Notes under the pieces: generated by a model
Databases searched by the model: none
What the model saw: only the letters and a program-made list of their open reading frames with translations
Told to the model about the DNA's origin: nothing
Assembly: GCA_964458935.1 (NCBI GenBank)
Contig: CAYWKS010000006.1
Location: 1 to 64,000 of the forward strand
Direction: 5' to 3'
DNA from: CAYWKS01 sp964458935
GTDB taxonomy: Bacteria; Planctomycetota; Phycisphaerae; Phycisphaerales; Zrk34
DNA length: 64,000 bases
Shown here: positions 27,280 through 37,300 of the stretch, piece after piece
How the letters are laid out: every line of letters starts with the position of its first letter
How positions within the stretch are numbered: position 1 is the stretch's first letter
Position numbers and translations under genes: made by a program

Positions 27280-28287
27280 ATGCCGCCTACCCACGCTCGC
27301 ATCGACCCGACGCAGATCGCCGCCCGCCCGCTGGCTGAACGGCAAGATCGCGTGGATATCCGCTCTGCCGCGATCGACCCGGCCACGTCGCCCGACGCGG
27401 CGCCTGCGGCCCTGGGCGAGGGCTTGCAACGGCTGGCCGAGGCGATTGTCGCCGCCCGGACCCGCGATGCGTCGGTCATGCTCACCTACGGGGCCCACGT
27501 CATCAAGAACGGTTGCGGACCGCTGCTGCGCGAGTTGCTCGCCAGCGGCTGGGTGACGCACCTGGCCACGCAGGGATCGGGCCTCATCCACGACTGGGAG
27601 TTCGCCCACCGCGGCACCAGCAGCGAAGCTGTCGAGCAAAACGTCCACCGTGGCCGCTTCGGCACCTGGGACGAAACCGGGCGGGCACTGATCGCCGCCG
27701 CGATGATCGGGGCCGAGTCAGACTGCGGCTGGGGCGAGGCGCTGGGCAGGGTCATCAGCGAAGACGCCGCGACGCATCCCTATTGCCATTACAGCGTCAC
27801 GGCCGCGGCCTATGCAAGCGGTGTGCCGCTGTGCGTCCTGCCCGGCATCGGCTACGACATCTACTGCTGCCACCCGATGTTCACCGAGGAAGCCGGCGCG
27901 GCGATCGGCCGATGCGCCACGCGCGACTTCCACACCTTCGCACACGGCGTCGAGCGATTGACCGGCGGCGTGTACCTGTCCGTCGGTTCTGCGATCATGA
28001 GCCCGATGGTGTTTGAGAAGGCCATGAGCATCGCGAACAACCTCCGCCTCGGCCGGGGTGAGCGGCCCATCGCCGACCATCACGTCGCGGTGGTGGACAT
28101 TCAGGACGGCGGGGGTTGGGACTGGTTTCAGGACGGCGAGCCGCCTGAGGATCACCCGGCGTACTACCTGCGGTTCTGCAAGAGTTTTCACCGCATGGGC
28201 GGGCGGATGGACTACCTCCAGGCGGACAATCGGCTGGCCCTGCATCATCTGGCGACGCTGCTTCGGGGGCGGCGCCCGACGCCGTGA
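27280..28287 (+). CDS. Conserved protein of unknown function (GAHVIK/IHDWE family)
   Basis: 335 aa. The protein is clearly a conserved enzyme-like fold but I cannot name a function. Striking blocks are MLTYGAHVIKNGCGPLLREL, VTHLATQGSGLIHDWEFAH, RGTSSEAV, and ADHHVAVVDIQDGG near the C terminus. The glycine-rich segments alternate with beta strands, which suggests a Rossmann-like or deoxyhypusine-synthase-like arrangement; that is a weak impression. It is rich in Cys and His (YDIYCCHPMF). It stands alone, converging with pyrC. Confidence 0.7.
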   Translation: MPPTHARIDPTQIAARPLAERQDRVDIRSAAIDPATSPDAAPAALGEGLQRLAEAIVAARTRDASVMLTYGAHVIKNGCGPLLRELLASGWVTHLATQGSGLIHDWEFAHRGTSSEAVEQNVHRGRFGTWDETGRALIAAAMIGAESDCGWGEALGRVISEDAATHPYCHYSVTAAAYASGVPLCVLPGIGYDIYCCHPMFTEEAGAAIGRCATRDFHTFAHGVERLTGGVYLSVGSAIMSPMVFEKAMSIANNLRLGRGERPIADHHVAVVDIQDGGGWDWFQDGEPPEDHPAYYLRFCKSFHRMGGRMDYLQADNRLALHHLATLLRGRRPTP

Positions 28288-28296
28288 ATGCGGGTA

Positions 28297-29598
28297 TCAG
28301 CGAGCCGCGACACGCTCGGCAAGGCGATTCATCTTGACCGCACCGCCGACGATCGTCGTCATTGCGCGGCCCCGCAGCGTCCAGCCGTCGTAGGGGCAGT
28401 TGCGCCCCTTGCTGGCGAACTGCGACACACGCACCGTCCATTCGTGCTCGGGATCGATGACCGTCACGTCGGCGTCGGCGCCCTCGCCGAGCGTGCCCTT
28501 GGTCGACAGCCCGAGCAGTTTCGCCGGCTCGAGGGTCATCATGGCGATCATACGAGGCCAGTCGATCGTCCCGGTCTCGATCAGCGCCTTGGCGTACAGC
28601 CCCAGGGCGCAGTCGAGCGAGACGATGCCGGAGGGGGCGGCGCTGAAGACCAGTTGCTTTTCCTCGAGCGTGTGGGGGGCGTGGTCCGTGCCGAGCACAG
28701 TGATCACACCGTCGCGAATGCCCTTGCGGATCGCCTTGACGTCGCGGCGGGTGCGCAGGGGCGGGTTGACCTTGTACTTCGGGTCGTAGCCGGCGCAGTC
28801 GTCCTCGGACAGCAGCAGGTGATGCGGGGTGGCCTCGGCGGTCACGGGCTGACCGGTCTTGCGGCCCCAGCGGACCAACTCGACCCCGCCCTCGGTGGAC
28901 AGGTGCTGGACGTGGTAGGGGCAGCCCACATCGCGGTTGAGCATGATGTCGCGCTGGATGATGAGTTCCTCGGCGACGGCGGGTCGGCCCGGCAGCCCCA
29001 GCCGCGCGGCCAGCGCACCGGCGTTCATCGCCCCCCCTTCGATCAGCGTCGGCTCCTCGCAGTGCTGCATGAGCGCCTTGCCGGTCATGTTCACGTAAGC
29101 CAAGGCCCGGCGCATCATGCCGGCCGAGGCGATCGCATCGCCGTCGTCGGTGAACGCCACCGCGCCCGCCGATGACATCAGCGCGATCTCGGCCAATTCC
29201 TCGCCGGCCCGCCCCTTGGTCACCGCGCCGGCGGGGAAGACGTGACAAGCGCCGTGCCGCCCCACCTGCCAATAGACGAAGTCGATCCGCGCATCGTCGT
29301 CGAGCGCCGGCTGCGTGTTGGGCATGCAGCAGACACTGGTGAAACCGCCATTGACCGCTGCGGCTGTCCCGGTGGCGATGGTCTCTTTGTCTTCCTGGCC
29401 CGGTTCGCGGAGGTGAACGTGCGGGTCGATCAGCCCGGGGCACACGATCAGGCCCGTGGCATCAATGGTCCTGCCGGTCGGCTTGGCAACCTTCCCGATC
29501 CGAGCGACCTTACCGCGCTCGAGCATGACATCGGTTACGCCATCGAACTGGCTGGCAGGGTCGATGAGCCGGCCGTTGCGGATCGTCAGTCGGGTCAT
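28297..29598 (-). CDS. pyrC: Dihydroorotase
   Basis: 433 aa, the type I length. DPHVHLREPGQEDKETIATG holds the first metal-binding HxH and the PGQEDKET motif of bacterial class I enzymes. Further marks are MPNTQPALD, YHVQHLSTEG (metal His) and LGTDHAPHTLEEK (catalytic Asp). It cyclises carbamoyl aspartate to dihydroorotate in pyrimidine synthesis. The ATG at 29598 follows TATCCT by seven bases. No other pyr genes are nearby. Confidence 0.95.
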   Translation of the reverse strand: MTRLTIRNGRLIDPASQFDGVTDVMLERGKVARIGKVAKPTGRTIDATGLIVCPGLIDPHVHLREPGQEDKETIATGTAAAVNGGFTSVCCMPNTQPALDDDARIDFVYWQVGRHGACHVFPAGAVTKGRAGEELAEIALMSSAGAVAFTDDGDAIASAGMMRRALAYVNMTGKALMQHCEEPTLIEGGAMNAGALAARLGLPGRPAVAEELIIQRDIMLNRDVGCPYHVQHLSTEGGVELVRWGRKTGQPVTAEATPHHLLLSEDDCAGYDPKYKVNPPLRTRRDVKAIRKGIRDGVITVLGTDHAPHTLEEKQLVFSAAPSGIVSLDCALGLYAKALIETGTIDWPRMIAMMTLEPAKLLGLSTKGTLGEGADADVTVIDPEHEWTVRVSQFASKGRNCPYDGWTLRGRAMTTIVGGAVKMNRLAERVAAR

Positions 29599-29605
29599 GA
29601 CGTCT

Positions 29606-29611
29606 AGGATA
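29606..29611 (-). promoter_or_regulatory. -10 element of pyrC, leaderless
   Basis: TATCCT on the minus strand, within GGCTATCCT, ends seven bases before the pyrC ATG. No Shine-Dalgarno site lies between. Confidence 0.45.
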
Positions 29612-29682
29612 GCCTGCCCACGCCCGAATCGAAACTGGGCGCGTGAGATACACACGCACGGGACGCCGACATGCCGCGGCGA

Positions 29683-30681
29683 TCAGTCGCCCGACGGTGA
29701 CCGCGTATCGGGGTCCGGCCGGACGGTGCGCAGGTACCGGAAGTACGCGCTGTCGGGGCTGAGCACCAGCGTCGTCTTCTCGTTGAGTGACTGGGCGTAG
29801 CTCTCGATGGTCCGCTGGAAGGCGTAGAACTCCGGGTCGGCCGAGTACGCCTCGGCGTAAATCCGCGTGGCCTCGGCGTCGGCCTCGCCCCGGATGATCT
29901 GCGCCTGTCGCCGGGCCTCGGAGCGGATCTCGGCGAGTTGGCGGCTGGTCTCGCCTTCGATGCGGCTGGCCTCGCCCTGCCCTTCTGACCGGTACTTCTC
30001 GGCGATCCGCTGCCGCTCGGAGATCATGCGGTCGTAGACCTGTCGCCGGACGTCGTCGATGTAGTTCAGTCGCTTGATGCGGACGTCGAGCAGTTCGATG
30101 CCGTACTGCGGCATCTCCGGCCGGGCGCTGTCGAGGATCTGCCGGGTGAGCGTCTGCCGGCCGACCTTGACCGGCTGCTGCAACTCCTTGTCGCCCGTCT
30201 GCGCGGCGACGACCTCAGTCAATTCAAGGTCCTCAGCGGTCACCGCCCAGTCGGCCGAACGTACGATGTCGGTCAGCTCCGTCGAGCTGATCCGGTCGCG
30301 CACGGCCGAATCGATGATGTCGTCCAGCCGCGACTGTGCGGCCGTCTCGTTGGACACCGATTCGAGGAACTTCAGCGGGTCCACGATCCGCCACCGTGCG
30401 GTGGTATCGACGGAGATGAACTCCCGCCCGGACGTGGGGATCTGGGTCGGCGCCCCGTCCCAGATCAACAGGCGATTGTCGAACCGGCGCACCTCCTGGA
30501 TGAATGGAACCTTGAAATGCAGGCCAGGGCTGGTCACCGGATCCCCAACGGGCCGCCCGAACTGCAGCACGATCGCCTGCTCCGCCTCGTCGAGCCGATA
30601 CGTCGCGGTATACAACAGGATCACCGCGACAAAGCCCAGCGTAAGCAGTAGACCCGTCGTGGCACGACTGGCTGCATTCAT
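29683..30681 (-). CDS. hflC: Membrane protease modulator HflC (SPFH/prohibitin family)
   Basis: 332 aa. One N-terminal transmembrane helix (about 8-26), then VLQFGRPVGDPVTSPGLHFK, the HflC signature, an SPFH/band-7 domain, and a long charged helix with repeats of GEASRIEGE-like sequence. HflK and HflC form a large cage around FtsH and limit its proteolysis. The start overlaps the hflK stop by four bases (ATGA), so translation is coupled. No ftsH is in the window. Confidence 0.94.
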   Translation of the reverse strand: MNAASRATTGLLLTLGFVAVILLYTATYRLDEAEQAIVLQFGRPVGDPVTSPGLHFKVPFIQEVRRFDNRLLIWDGAPTQIPTSGREFISVDTTARWRIVDPLKFLESVSNETAAQSRLDDIIDSAVRDRISSTELTDIVRSADWAVTAEDLELTEVVAAQTGDKELQQPVKVGRQTLTRQILDSARPEMPQYGIELLDVRIKRLNYIDDVRRQVYDRMISERQRIAEKYRSEGQGEASRIEGETSRQLAEIRSEARRQAQIIRGEADAEATRIYAEAYSADPEFYAFQRTIESYAQSLNEKTTLVLSPDSAYFRYLRTVRPDPDTRSPSGD

Positions 30682-31730
30682 CGCGTGCCTCCCTTCCGCT
30701 CCATGGCCCTGCCCGCGGCGCCGAGATCGAACAGCGGCAACGGCTGGTGCGCCGAGCCTTCTATCACGTACACGCCACCGAGCCTGGGCATCACCGCGTC
30801 GATCATCTCCAGGTACAGCCGCCGCCGCGTCACATCTTCGGCCTGGCGGTACTGCCGGAGGATGGCGGTGAATCGCGAGGTATCGCCCTTGGCCGCGTTA
30901 ATCCGCTCGGACTTGTAAGCCTCGGCTTCGGCGATGGTCTGCTCGGCCTCGCCACGGGCCTTGGGGATGATCTGGTTTCGCTTCTTCTGGGCCTGGTTGA
31001 TCAACGACTGGCGCTCCTGCCGCGACTTGTTGACCTCATTGAAGGCCGGCTTGACCGGGTCGGGTGGCGTGACATCCTGCATCTCGACCGACCCGATGCT
31101 GATGCCCATATCGTATTCGCTGGTGTTATAGCCGGGGTCGTTGGGGTCCTGGTCGTCGAGGATTCGCTGCATCTCGGATCGCACCTCGGCGGCGATCTCC
31201 TTACGCGCCACGGTCAGCGCTTCTGAACCCAGCCGATTGCCGATGATCCGTCGCATCACCGCCTCAGACACATCGCGGACCGTCTCCACCGGATTACGCA
31301 CGCGGTGCAGCCACTTGTCGGCGTTGGTGATGCGGTACTGCACGACCCACTCGACGTCGATGACGTTGAGGTCGCCGGTGAGCATGAGCGATTCACGGGC
31401 CTTCATCTGCGGTGTCTTCTCGAACCGCGATCGCTCCCCCGCCTCGACCGTGCGGAAGCCGAACTCCTGCTTGAGCACGCGTTTAGTCGGCACAATCACC
31501 GCCGCATCGATGCCGAACGGGAGCTTGAAGTGCGGGCCCGGGCCGACAATGCCGACCACCGCACCGAAACGCTTGATGACCGCGTTGCTGTCGGCGGGGA
31601 CGGTGTAGAAACTGCTCATGGCCCCGTACACGATCAACACGACGGCGATGCCAAACAGGATCAGTCGGCCCCCGTAGCGTTGCATCTGCCGCTGAGCGTA
31701 GTCCTCGAAGTTGAAACCGCCGGGTTGCAT
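30678..31730 (-). CDS. hflK: Membrane protease modulator HflK (SPFH/prohibitin family)
   Basis: 350 aa. The N terminus MQPGGFNFEDYAQRQM precedes one transmembrane helix (about 21-40). The band-7 domain includes SNAVIKRFGAVVGIVGPGPHFKLPF and VEWVVQYRITNADKWL. The C-terminal helix carries the usual QKKRNQIIPKARGEAEQTI. Partner of HflC in the FtsH-controlling cage. GGAAGG precedes the ATG. The family's usual Gly-rich N-terminal stretch is much shorter here. Confidence 0.94.
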   Translation of the reverse strand: MQPGGFNFEDYAQRQMQRYGGRLILFGIAVVLIVYGAMSSFYTVPADSNAVIKRFGAVVGIVGPGPHFKLPFGIDAAVIVPTKRVLKQEFGFRTVEAGERSRFEKTPQMKARESLMLTGDLNVIDVEWVVQYRITNADKWLHRVRNPVETVRDVSEAVMRRIIGNRLGSEALTVARKEIAAEVRSEMQRILDDQDPNDPGYNTSEYDMGISIGSVEMQDVTPPDPVKPAFNEVNKSRQERQSLINQAQKKRNQIIPKARGEAEQTIAEAEAYKSERINAAKGDTSRFTAILRQYRQAEDVTRRRLYLEMIDAVMPRLGGVYVIEGSAHQPLPLFDLGAAGRAMERKGGTR

Positions 31731-31800
31731 GCGAGACCTTCCAGGTCAGTAATCGGCCAGGTCGATGGTACCCGCGCCGCTCGCGCCAAACCACACGCGT

Positions 31801-33678
31801 TCAGTCTATGGGCGAGAACGCCAGTTCGAGCGGCCGCATGATCTGATTGTCGCCGATCCGCGTGGCCATCAGCTCGATGGTGGCGAGACCAGGGTCGAGC
31901 GCGACCTCGCCCAGCTCGATCTGCCGGGCCGACTTGGGATCGCCGTCGGTCGGCACACCGGCTTCGAGCACGGACTGGCCGGCCCTCAGGCAGATGTCGC
32001 CGCCGCCGCTCTGATGGGCCGGCGTGTACCATAAGGTGACGCTGAAGCGGCCGGGCTCGGTCAGGCGCACCGACCATCGCAGCCACTGGTCGGTGCTCGA
32101 CCAGCCGTGCACGAAATAGCGGGGCTCAGCGATCTTGCCGTCGCCGTAGCTCAGCCCGGTCTTGCCCCCGGTCACTTCGGTCTTCGTCCCATCGCCGGCG
32201 TCCGCGTCGACCCGGGCACACCGCTCGGCGTCGAACGCCAGCAGCCGCGACGCCACATCCGTTGGCATACGATATACCGCGTCGGCCTCAGGCCCTGAGC
32301 CAAACGTCAGCCGCACGACTGAATCGGCGTCGTGCGACCACCCGTCCGGCAGCCGCAGTTCGACATCGAGCTCGCTCAAACGTCGCCACGCGACATCATG
32401 ATCATCGATCAACATGGCCGCCCCGGCCGGGTCGGTCTTCAAACCGCCGACGATCAACCGCCCATCCGCCGGCCAATCGAAGACGTGCAGGAAGACGTGC
32501 TCGCCCTTCATGGTTGTGACGCCCCAATGCTGCAGGGGCAACGGCGAGCCCGTCGTGCCGTAGATCGCTTCACCGTTAACGGCCAGCCAGTCGCCGATGG
32601 CCTCGAAGATCCGCACGTCCTTCGGGTCGATCCGGCCGTCGCCCATCGGCCCGAGGTTGATCAGCACGTTGCCGCTGCGGCTTGCGACCTTCGCCAGAAC
32701 CCGGATGAAGAACGCCGGCGGTTTGTGACTGTGATCTTCGGCGTGGTAACCGTACGACTCGTTGGTCGTGGGCATGGTCTCCCAGTCGCCGCCCTTCCGG
32801 GCGAACTCCGCGGCGCGATCACCGGTATTCACGTAGTCGCCGTAGTTGCCGCCCCGACCTCGCGCCAGCCGACCGTTGACCACGACCGTCTGGCTGACCT
32901 CGCGGATCGCCTTGAGGATTCGCATGTTCTCATGGAACGGCAGCTTGCCCGACGTGTCGAACCACAAGAAGTCTGGATCATAGTTCTCGATTAGTTCGAG
33001 AATCTGTGGGATGCTCTTCTTATCGACATACTCGCGGACGATGGGGCGGCGCAGGGCGGGGTTCTCGTCCCACCAGTTCGTCCCGCCGTGCAGGTGCAGG
33101 TCGCCGCCGGGATTCTCGTACTCCCAATCGTTGCCGGGGCCGTGCGGCTCGCCCCAGTCGAACGCGTGCGAGTAGTAGAAGCCGAACTTCAGCCCGTGCC
33201 GCCGACAAGCGTCGCGAAGCTCGGACATCGGATCGCGGCCGAAGGGCGTCGCCCGGACGATGTTGTAGTCGCTGACCGCCGAGTCGTACATCGCAAAACC
33301 GTCGTGGTGCTTCGCGGTAATCGCGAACATCTTGGCACCAGACCTTGCGACGAGGCTGACCCACTTCTCGGCGTCGAAGTGCTCGGGGTTGAACTGCTCG
33401 ACGGCGTCGCGGCGGTACTCGTCCTGCGTGATGGTCAGGGCCCGCTGAATGTGCTCGGCGTAACCCTCGTGGTGCTTGCCGCGCCAGTTGCCCGCGAGCA
33501 CGGAATAGACACCCCAGTGAACGAAGCAACCGAAACGCGCTTCGCGCCACCAAGCGATCCGTTGCTCGCGAGTCTTCTCGCTCTCGACCCACCACCCGGA
33601 CTTCGCCTCGTCGAGCGCTTCCTTCGCCAGGGTATCGCTGTCCTTCTCAAAATACGCTTCGTCAACTGCACTGGGCAT
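31801..33678 (-). CDS. Alpha-L-fucosidase (GH29)
   Basis: 625 aa from the ATG at 33678 (a GTG lies three codons earlier). The GH29 barrel is clear: WWREARFGCFVHWGVYSVLA, then FAITAKHHDGFAMYDS, and the nucleophile Asp241 in DFLWFDTSGKLPF. The barrel ends near residue 340; two beta-rich regions follow, the second (about 470-620) resembling a carbohydrate-binding module. No signal peptide is visible, so it may act in the cytoplasm on imported fucosides. It lies at one edge of a segment with a transposase remnant and other glycosidases, which suggests acquisition. Confidence 0.92.
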   Translation of the reverse strand: MPSAVDEAYFEKDSDTLAKEALDEAKSGWWVESEKTREQRIAWWREARFGCFVHWGVYSVLAGNWRGKHHEGYAEHIQRALTITQDEYRRDAVEQFNPEHFDAEKWVSLVARSGAKMFAITAKHHDGFAMYDSAVSDYNIVRATPFGRDPMSELRDACRRHGLKFGFYYSHAFDWGEPHGPGNDWEYENPGGDLHLHGGTNWWDENPALRRPIVREYVDKKSIPQILELIENYDPDFLWFDTSGKLPFHENMRILKAIREVSQTVVVNGRLARGRGGNYGDYVNTGDRAAEFARKGGDWETMPTTNESYGYHAEDHSHKPPAFFIRVLAKVASRSGNVLINLGPMGDGRIDPKDVRIFEAIGDWLAVNGEAIYGTTGSPLPLQHWGVTTMKGEHVFLHVFDWPADGRLIVGGLKTDPAGAAMLIDDHDVAWRRLSELDVELRLPDGWSHDADSVVRLTFGSGPEADAVYRMPTDVASRLLAFDAERCARVDADAGDGTKTEVTGGKTGLSYGDGKIAEPRYFVHGWSSTDQWLRWSVRLTEPGRFSVTLWYTPAHQSGGGDICLRAGQSVLEAGVPTDGDPKSARQIELGEVALDPGLATIELMATRIGDNQIMRPLELAFSPID

Positions 33679-33931
33679 ACGGCACACTCGGCCTTCGACC
33701 GGCCGCCTTTCCTTCGCTGGTGCGGGTGCGTGGGCTGGAACTCGCTTCCAGCAACCTTCCCGAAAGGGTACGGCCCAGACGCCGCGGATACAAGAACAGC
33801 CGGCCCAATCGAGCGGTCAGAATCGAACCTGGAGGGACTTCGCGTAAGGGGTGAGCTATAGCGAAACACCGTAATTCCGTGGAGTGCGACTGTGCTGTTG
33901 ACATCATCGCACTCATGAATGTCGCGGCGTG

Positions 33932-34246
33932 CTAACGCCGGCCGTAGCCCGGGTGCTTCAGCGTCGAGTAGTTGGGCAGCTTTGCCAATTCGATCGCCTC
34001 ACGCACCTCCGCCGACACCGCCCACTGCTCGATCACACCGCGATACGTCGTCTTCTAGTGCGTCCGCAGCACCAGGCACGTCACCAACTGTGGCTGAGTG
34101 AAGTCCTTGCGGCTATTGATACTGCCGTAGGCCGCCACGTGTTCACATCCAAGCCGCATCGCCAGTGCCATGACCTTCAGAATCCGATCGGGTTGAGCAT
34201 CCGTGCTCATCCCCACCAGTGCAGCGCCAATCCACGCGCCTGCCAA
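33932..34246 (-). pseudogene. Transposase N-terminal remnant (IS4/IS5-like DDE family)
   Basis: On the minus strand the frame from 34246 reads AAYGSINSRKDFTQPQLVTC, then an in-frame TAG at about 34055-34057, then KTTYRGVIEQWAVSAEVREA and LAKLPNYSTLKH before a stop at 33932. The arrangement (KDFTQPQL...CLVLR...TTYRGV...LPNYSTL) is the start of a DDE transposase of the kind common in planctomycetes. The internal stop and missing catalytic two thirds make it a dead fragment. No terminal repeats are evident. Confidence 0.75.
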
Positions 34247-34316
34247 CTGGTCTCAACAGAGTGAATCTAGCACGATGTGGCGGCACGGAGGAAGACAGAT
34301 CAGCGATTGGCATGCT

Positions 34317-37300
34317 TTATCGCTCGCTCGGAATCGGCTCGAAGCACACCGTATAGACCATCTCTTCGGGTCTGATCCAGTATCTTTTCAACGGCCCGGG
34401 TCCGCAACTGCCGTTACCCAAGGGCGCCATGCGATAGTCGATGTTCCAGACCACCTCGTTGATCCGCTTGAGGTCGTATGTGTGTTTCGCCTCATCCAGG
34501 TTCTGGGTCGTATAGTGTCGCACGGACATCTCCAGCGGCTGCGCGCCTCGGACCAGCAAGCCCATCCCGTCGCTGTCGGTCAGACTTGCCCACCTCACGT
34601 CCGTCTTGTTGCCGTTCTCCTGCGGCATCGGGTAATTCACGAACTGATCGTCAACCGTTCCGGCGTATCGCCCAAGCATCACGCCGACCTTGCGGTCACA
34701 GTATGAGTGGTACGGCCCGCGGCCGTACCATTCAAAACGCTCCATGCCCTTTGCGGCGATGACCTCAAGACCGATCCTCGGTAATTGCCCCGGCAGCTTG
34801 CCCAGCGGTCTGACCTGCACATCCAACTGCACCACGCCGGTAGAGTCCACGCGGTAGTTCTGCTCGACCTCGAAGCCAGGCGACGCGGCGTCTTGTCTCC
34901 ATGTCTGAAGGAAGACGATCTCGGCGGGCCCGGCCTCGTGCACATGCATCTTGAAGTCATTGGAGATGAGCCGGATGCGGTCGAGTCCGGCTTGCCGCCA
35001 CTTACGGGCAAGGCCCTTGTCGTTGCTCAACTCGGCCCGCCAGAACGCCGGCACCGGCCCGCGTTCCAGTATCTTCCTGCCGCGATACTCGTATGACGTG
35101 ATCTGGCCCCGGGCCTTGTCGAAGACGATGCGCCAGTCCCCGCCGCCAAGCTCAAGGGTCGGACCCGCCGCCTGCTCTATGCGCGGAGCTGTCTGCAGTT
35201 CGGGGCCAACGAAGTCCCAGCCTGCCTGCACGAACTCCTCGCGGGCGATCACATGCCCTTTGCTGGCCCAGGTCGTGTCCTGATTGGTGCGGGCCTCCAG
35301 GTGAACAACATACTCTGGACCGGGCGGCATGGCGTGCCCGGCAAGTGGCGGCACCATCGCGACGGCGCGTTCACCCGGCCCCGCCGCCGGTACGTTGAGC
35401 CTGCCGTGACGGACGGACTCGCCATCGCGCAGCAGCTCCCAGCGAAAATCCAACTCCGACAGATTCATCCCATGCGACTTGTTCATGATCTCGACCTGGC
35501 CCGAACTGCCGCCCCTCTCGAACGCGATCTGCTGATAGACCTTCTTCACCTCCATCAGCTTGCCCGTCAGTGTCCTGTCGCAGAAGACCAGGCCATTGAG
35601 GCAGAAGTCACGGTCGTTGGGTTCGTCGCCAAAGTCACCTCCGTAAGCGACGTAGGGCGTGCCATCCTCCGATCTGGCGAAGAGCCCCTGGTCGACCCAG
35701 TCCCAGATGCACCCGCCCAGCAGGTGCGGATACTTCTCAAACACCTCCATGTACTCCTGCAGGTTGCCCACCGAATTACCCATCGCATGCGCGTACTCAT
35801 TCAGAAGGAATGGTCGGTCCGGCGGGTTCTCGCCGAACTGCTCCAGAAGCTGGATGCTCAGGTAGCGGTTCCACCGGTCCGGCTTATCCGGCCGCCCACC
35901 GCCGAGAATGTCGCAGGATTTTGGCTCGCCCATGAAGTGATAGTGCGTCGGCCGGGTAGGATCGAGCCGATGCGCCTGCTCGTCCATCGCCTTGATGTTC
36001 ATACCATTGCCGGCCTCGTTCCCGTGCGACCACATGATGACGCAGGCGCGGTTCTTGTCTCGCTCCAAAACGGCGCGGCCACGCGCCAAATGGGCCTTCC
36101 TCCACTGAGGCAGCTTGGCCAGCGAATCGGCCCCGTAGCGGATCCCGTGCGACTCGACATCGGCTTCATCGATGACCATCAATCCCATCTCGTCGGCGTA
36201 GTCGTAGAACGCCACGTCATGCGGGTAGTGAGCCGTCCGCGCTGTGTTGATGTTGTGCTGCTTCATCAACACGACGTCCCGCCTTGCGGTCTCAGGCATC
36301 ACGGTCTTGCCCTCGATCGGATCATGCTCAACACGGTTGACGCCGCGTATCATCAGCGGCCGCCCGTTGAGCAGAAGTTGCGAGTCCTTCAACTCGATTT
36401 CCCGGAAACCGAAGTCGCATGCCACCGCTTCCTCTGTGAGATCGTTCTGATCATGCAGACTGACAACCAGCGGATAGAGCGCCGGAGTATCCGGCCCCCA
36501 CTTGGCCGGGTCCTTGACCGGAAGTGACAATGTAAGCTTGACCTGCTCGCCGGGTTCAATGAGCCCCGTGTTCTTCACCGCAGCCCCCGCGATCCTGTTC
36601 GGGTCGAGCGTATCGTACAAATGCAGGCGCACCCGGCGACCCGCTGACGCCTGTTTGCCGCTGTTGCGGACCCATACATCAACCTCCAGTTCCGCGTCGC
36701 GGTACGCCTCGTCCAGATCACAGCGCGCGAAGAAGTCCCGAATGTGCACTTGCGGTGCCGCGAACAGTTTCACGCTGCGGATAATGCCGCTCATACGCCA
36801 ACCATCCTGGTCCTCGAGGTAACTACCGTCGCACCAGCGATACACCTCGACGGCCACGACATTGCTGCCGGGCTGAACGTATTGGGTGATATTGAACTCC
36901 GCCGGCGTTCTGCTGCCCTGGTGATAGCCGACTTTCCGGCCATTGATCCACAAGTAGAATGCCGCGCTGACACCCTCGAAGTGGATGTATACCTGTCGGC
37001 CGGCCCAGCTTTCGGGCACCTCGAAACTCCGCCGGTACGACCCGACCGGGTTGCCGTTGGCGCCGCCGATGTACGGCGGATTCTTGTCAAAGCCATAACC
37101 AATGTTCACGTAGATCGGCGTGCCAAACCCATGCATCTGCCAGCAGCCAGGCACCGGCATCTCCGCCCAGCCGCTGTCGTCAATACCCGGACGCCAGAAG
37201 TCGTTCGGCCTGTCCTTCGCCTCCTTTACCCAGTGGAACTTCCACAATCCGTCAAGGGGTCGAACGAATGCCCTGCCCTTGTACCGCGTTGACAAGGCCT

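Noticed and set aside
33734..33752. Short hairpin GCTGGAA/TTCCAGC upstream of the fucosidase gene
   Set aside because: Seven-base stem without T run and upstream of the gene in its own direction; cannot be assigned a role.
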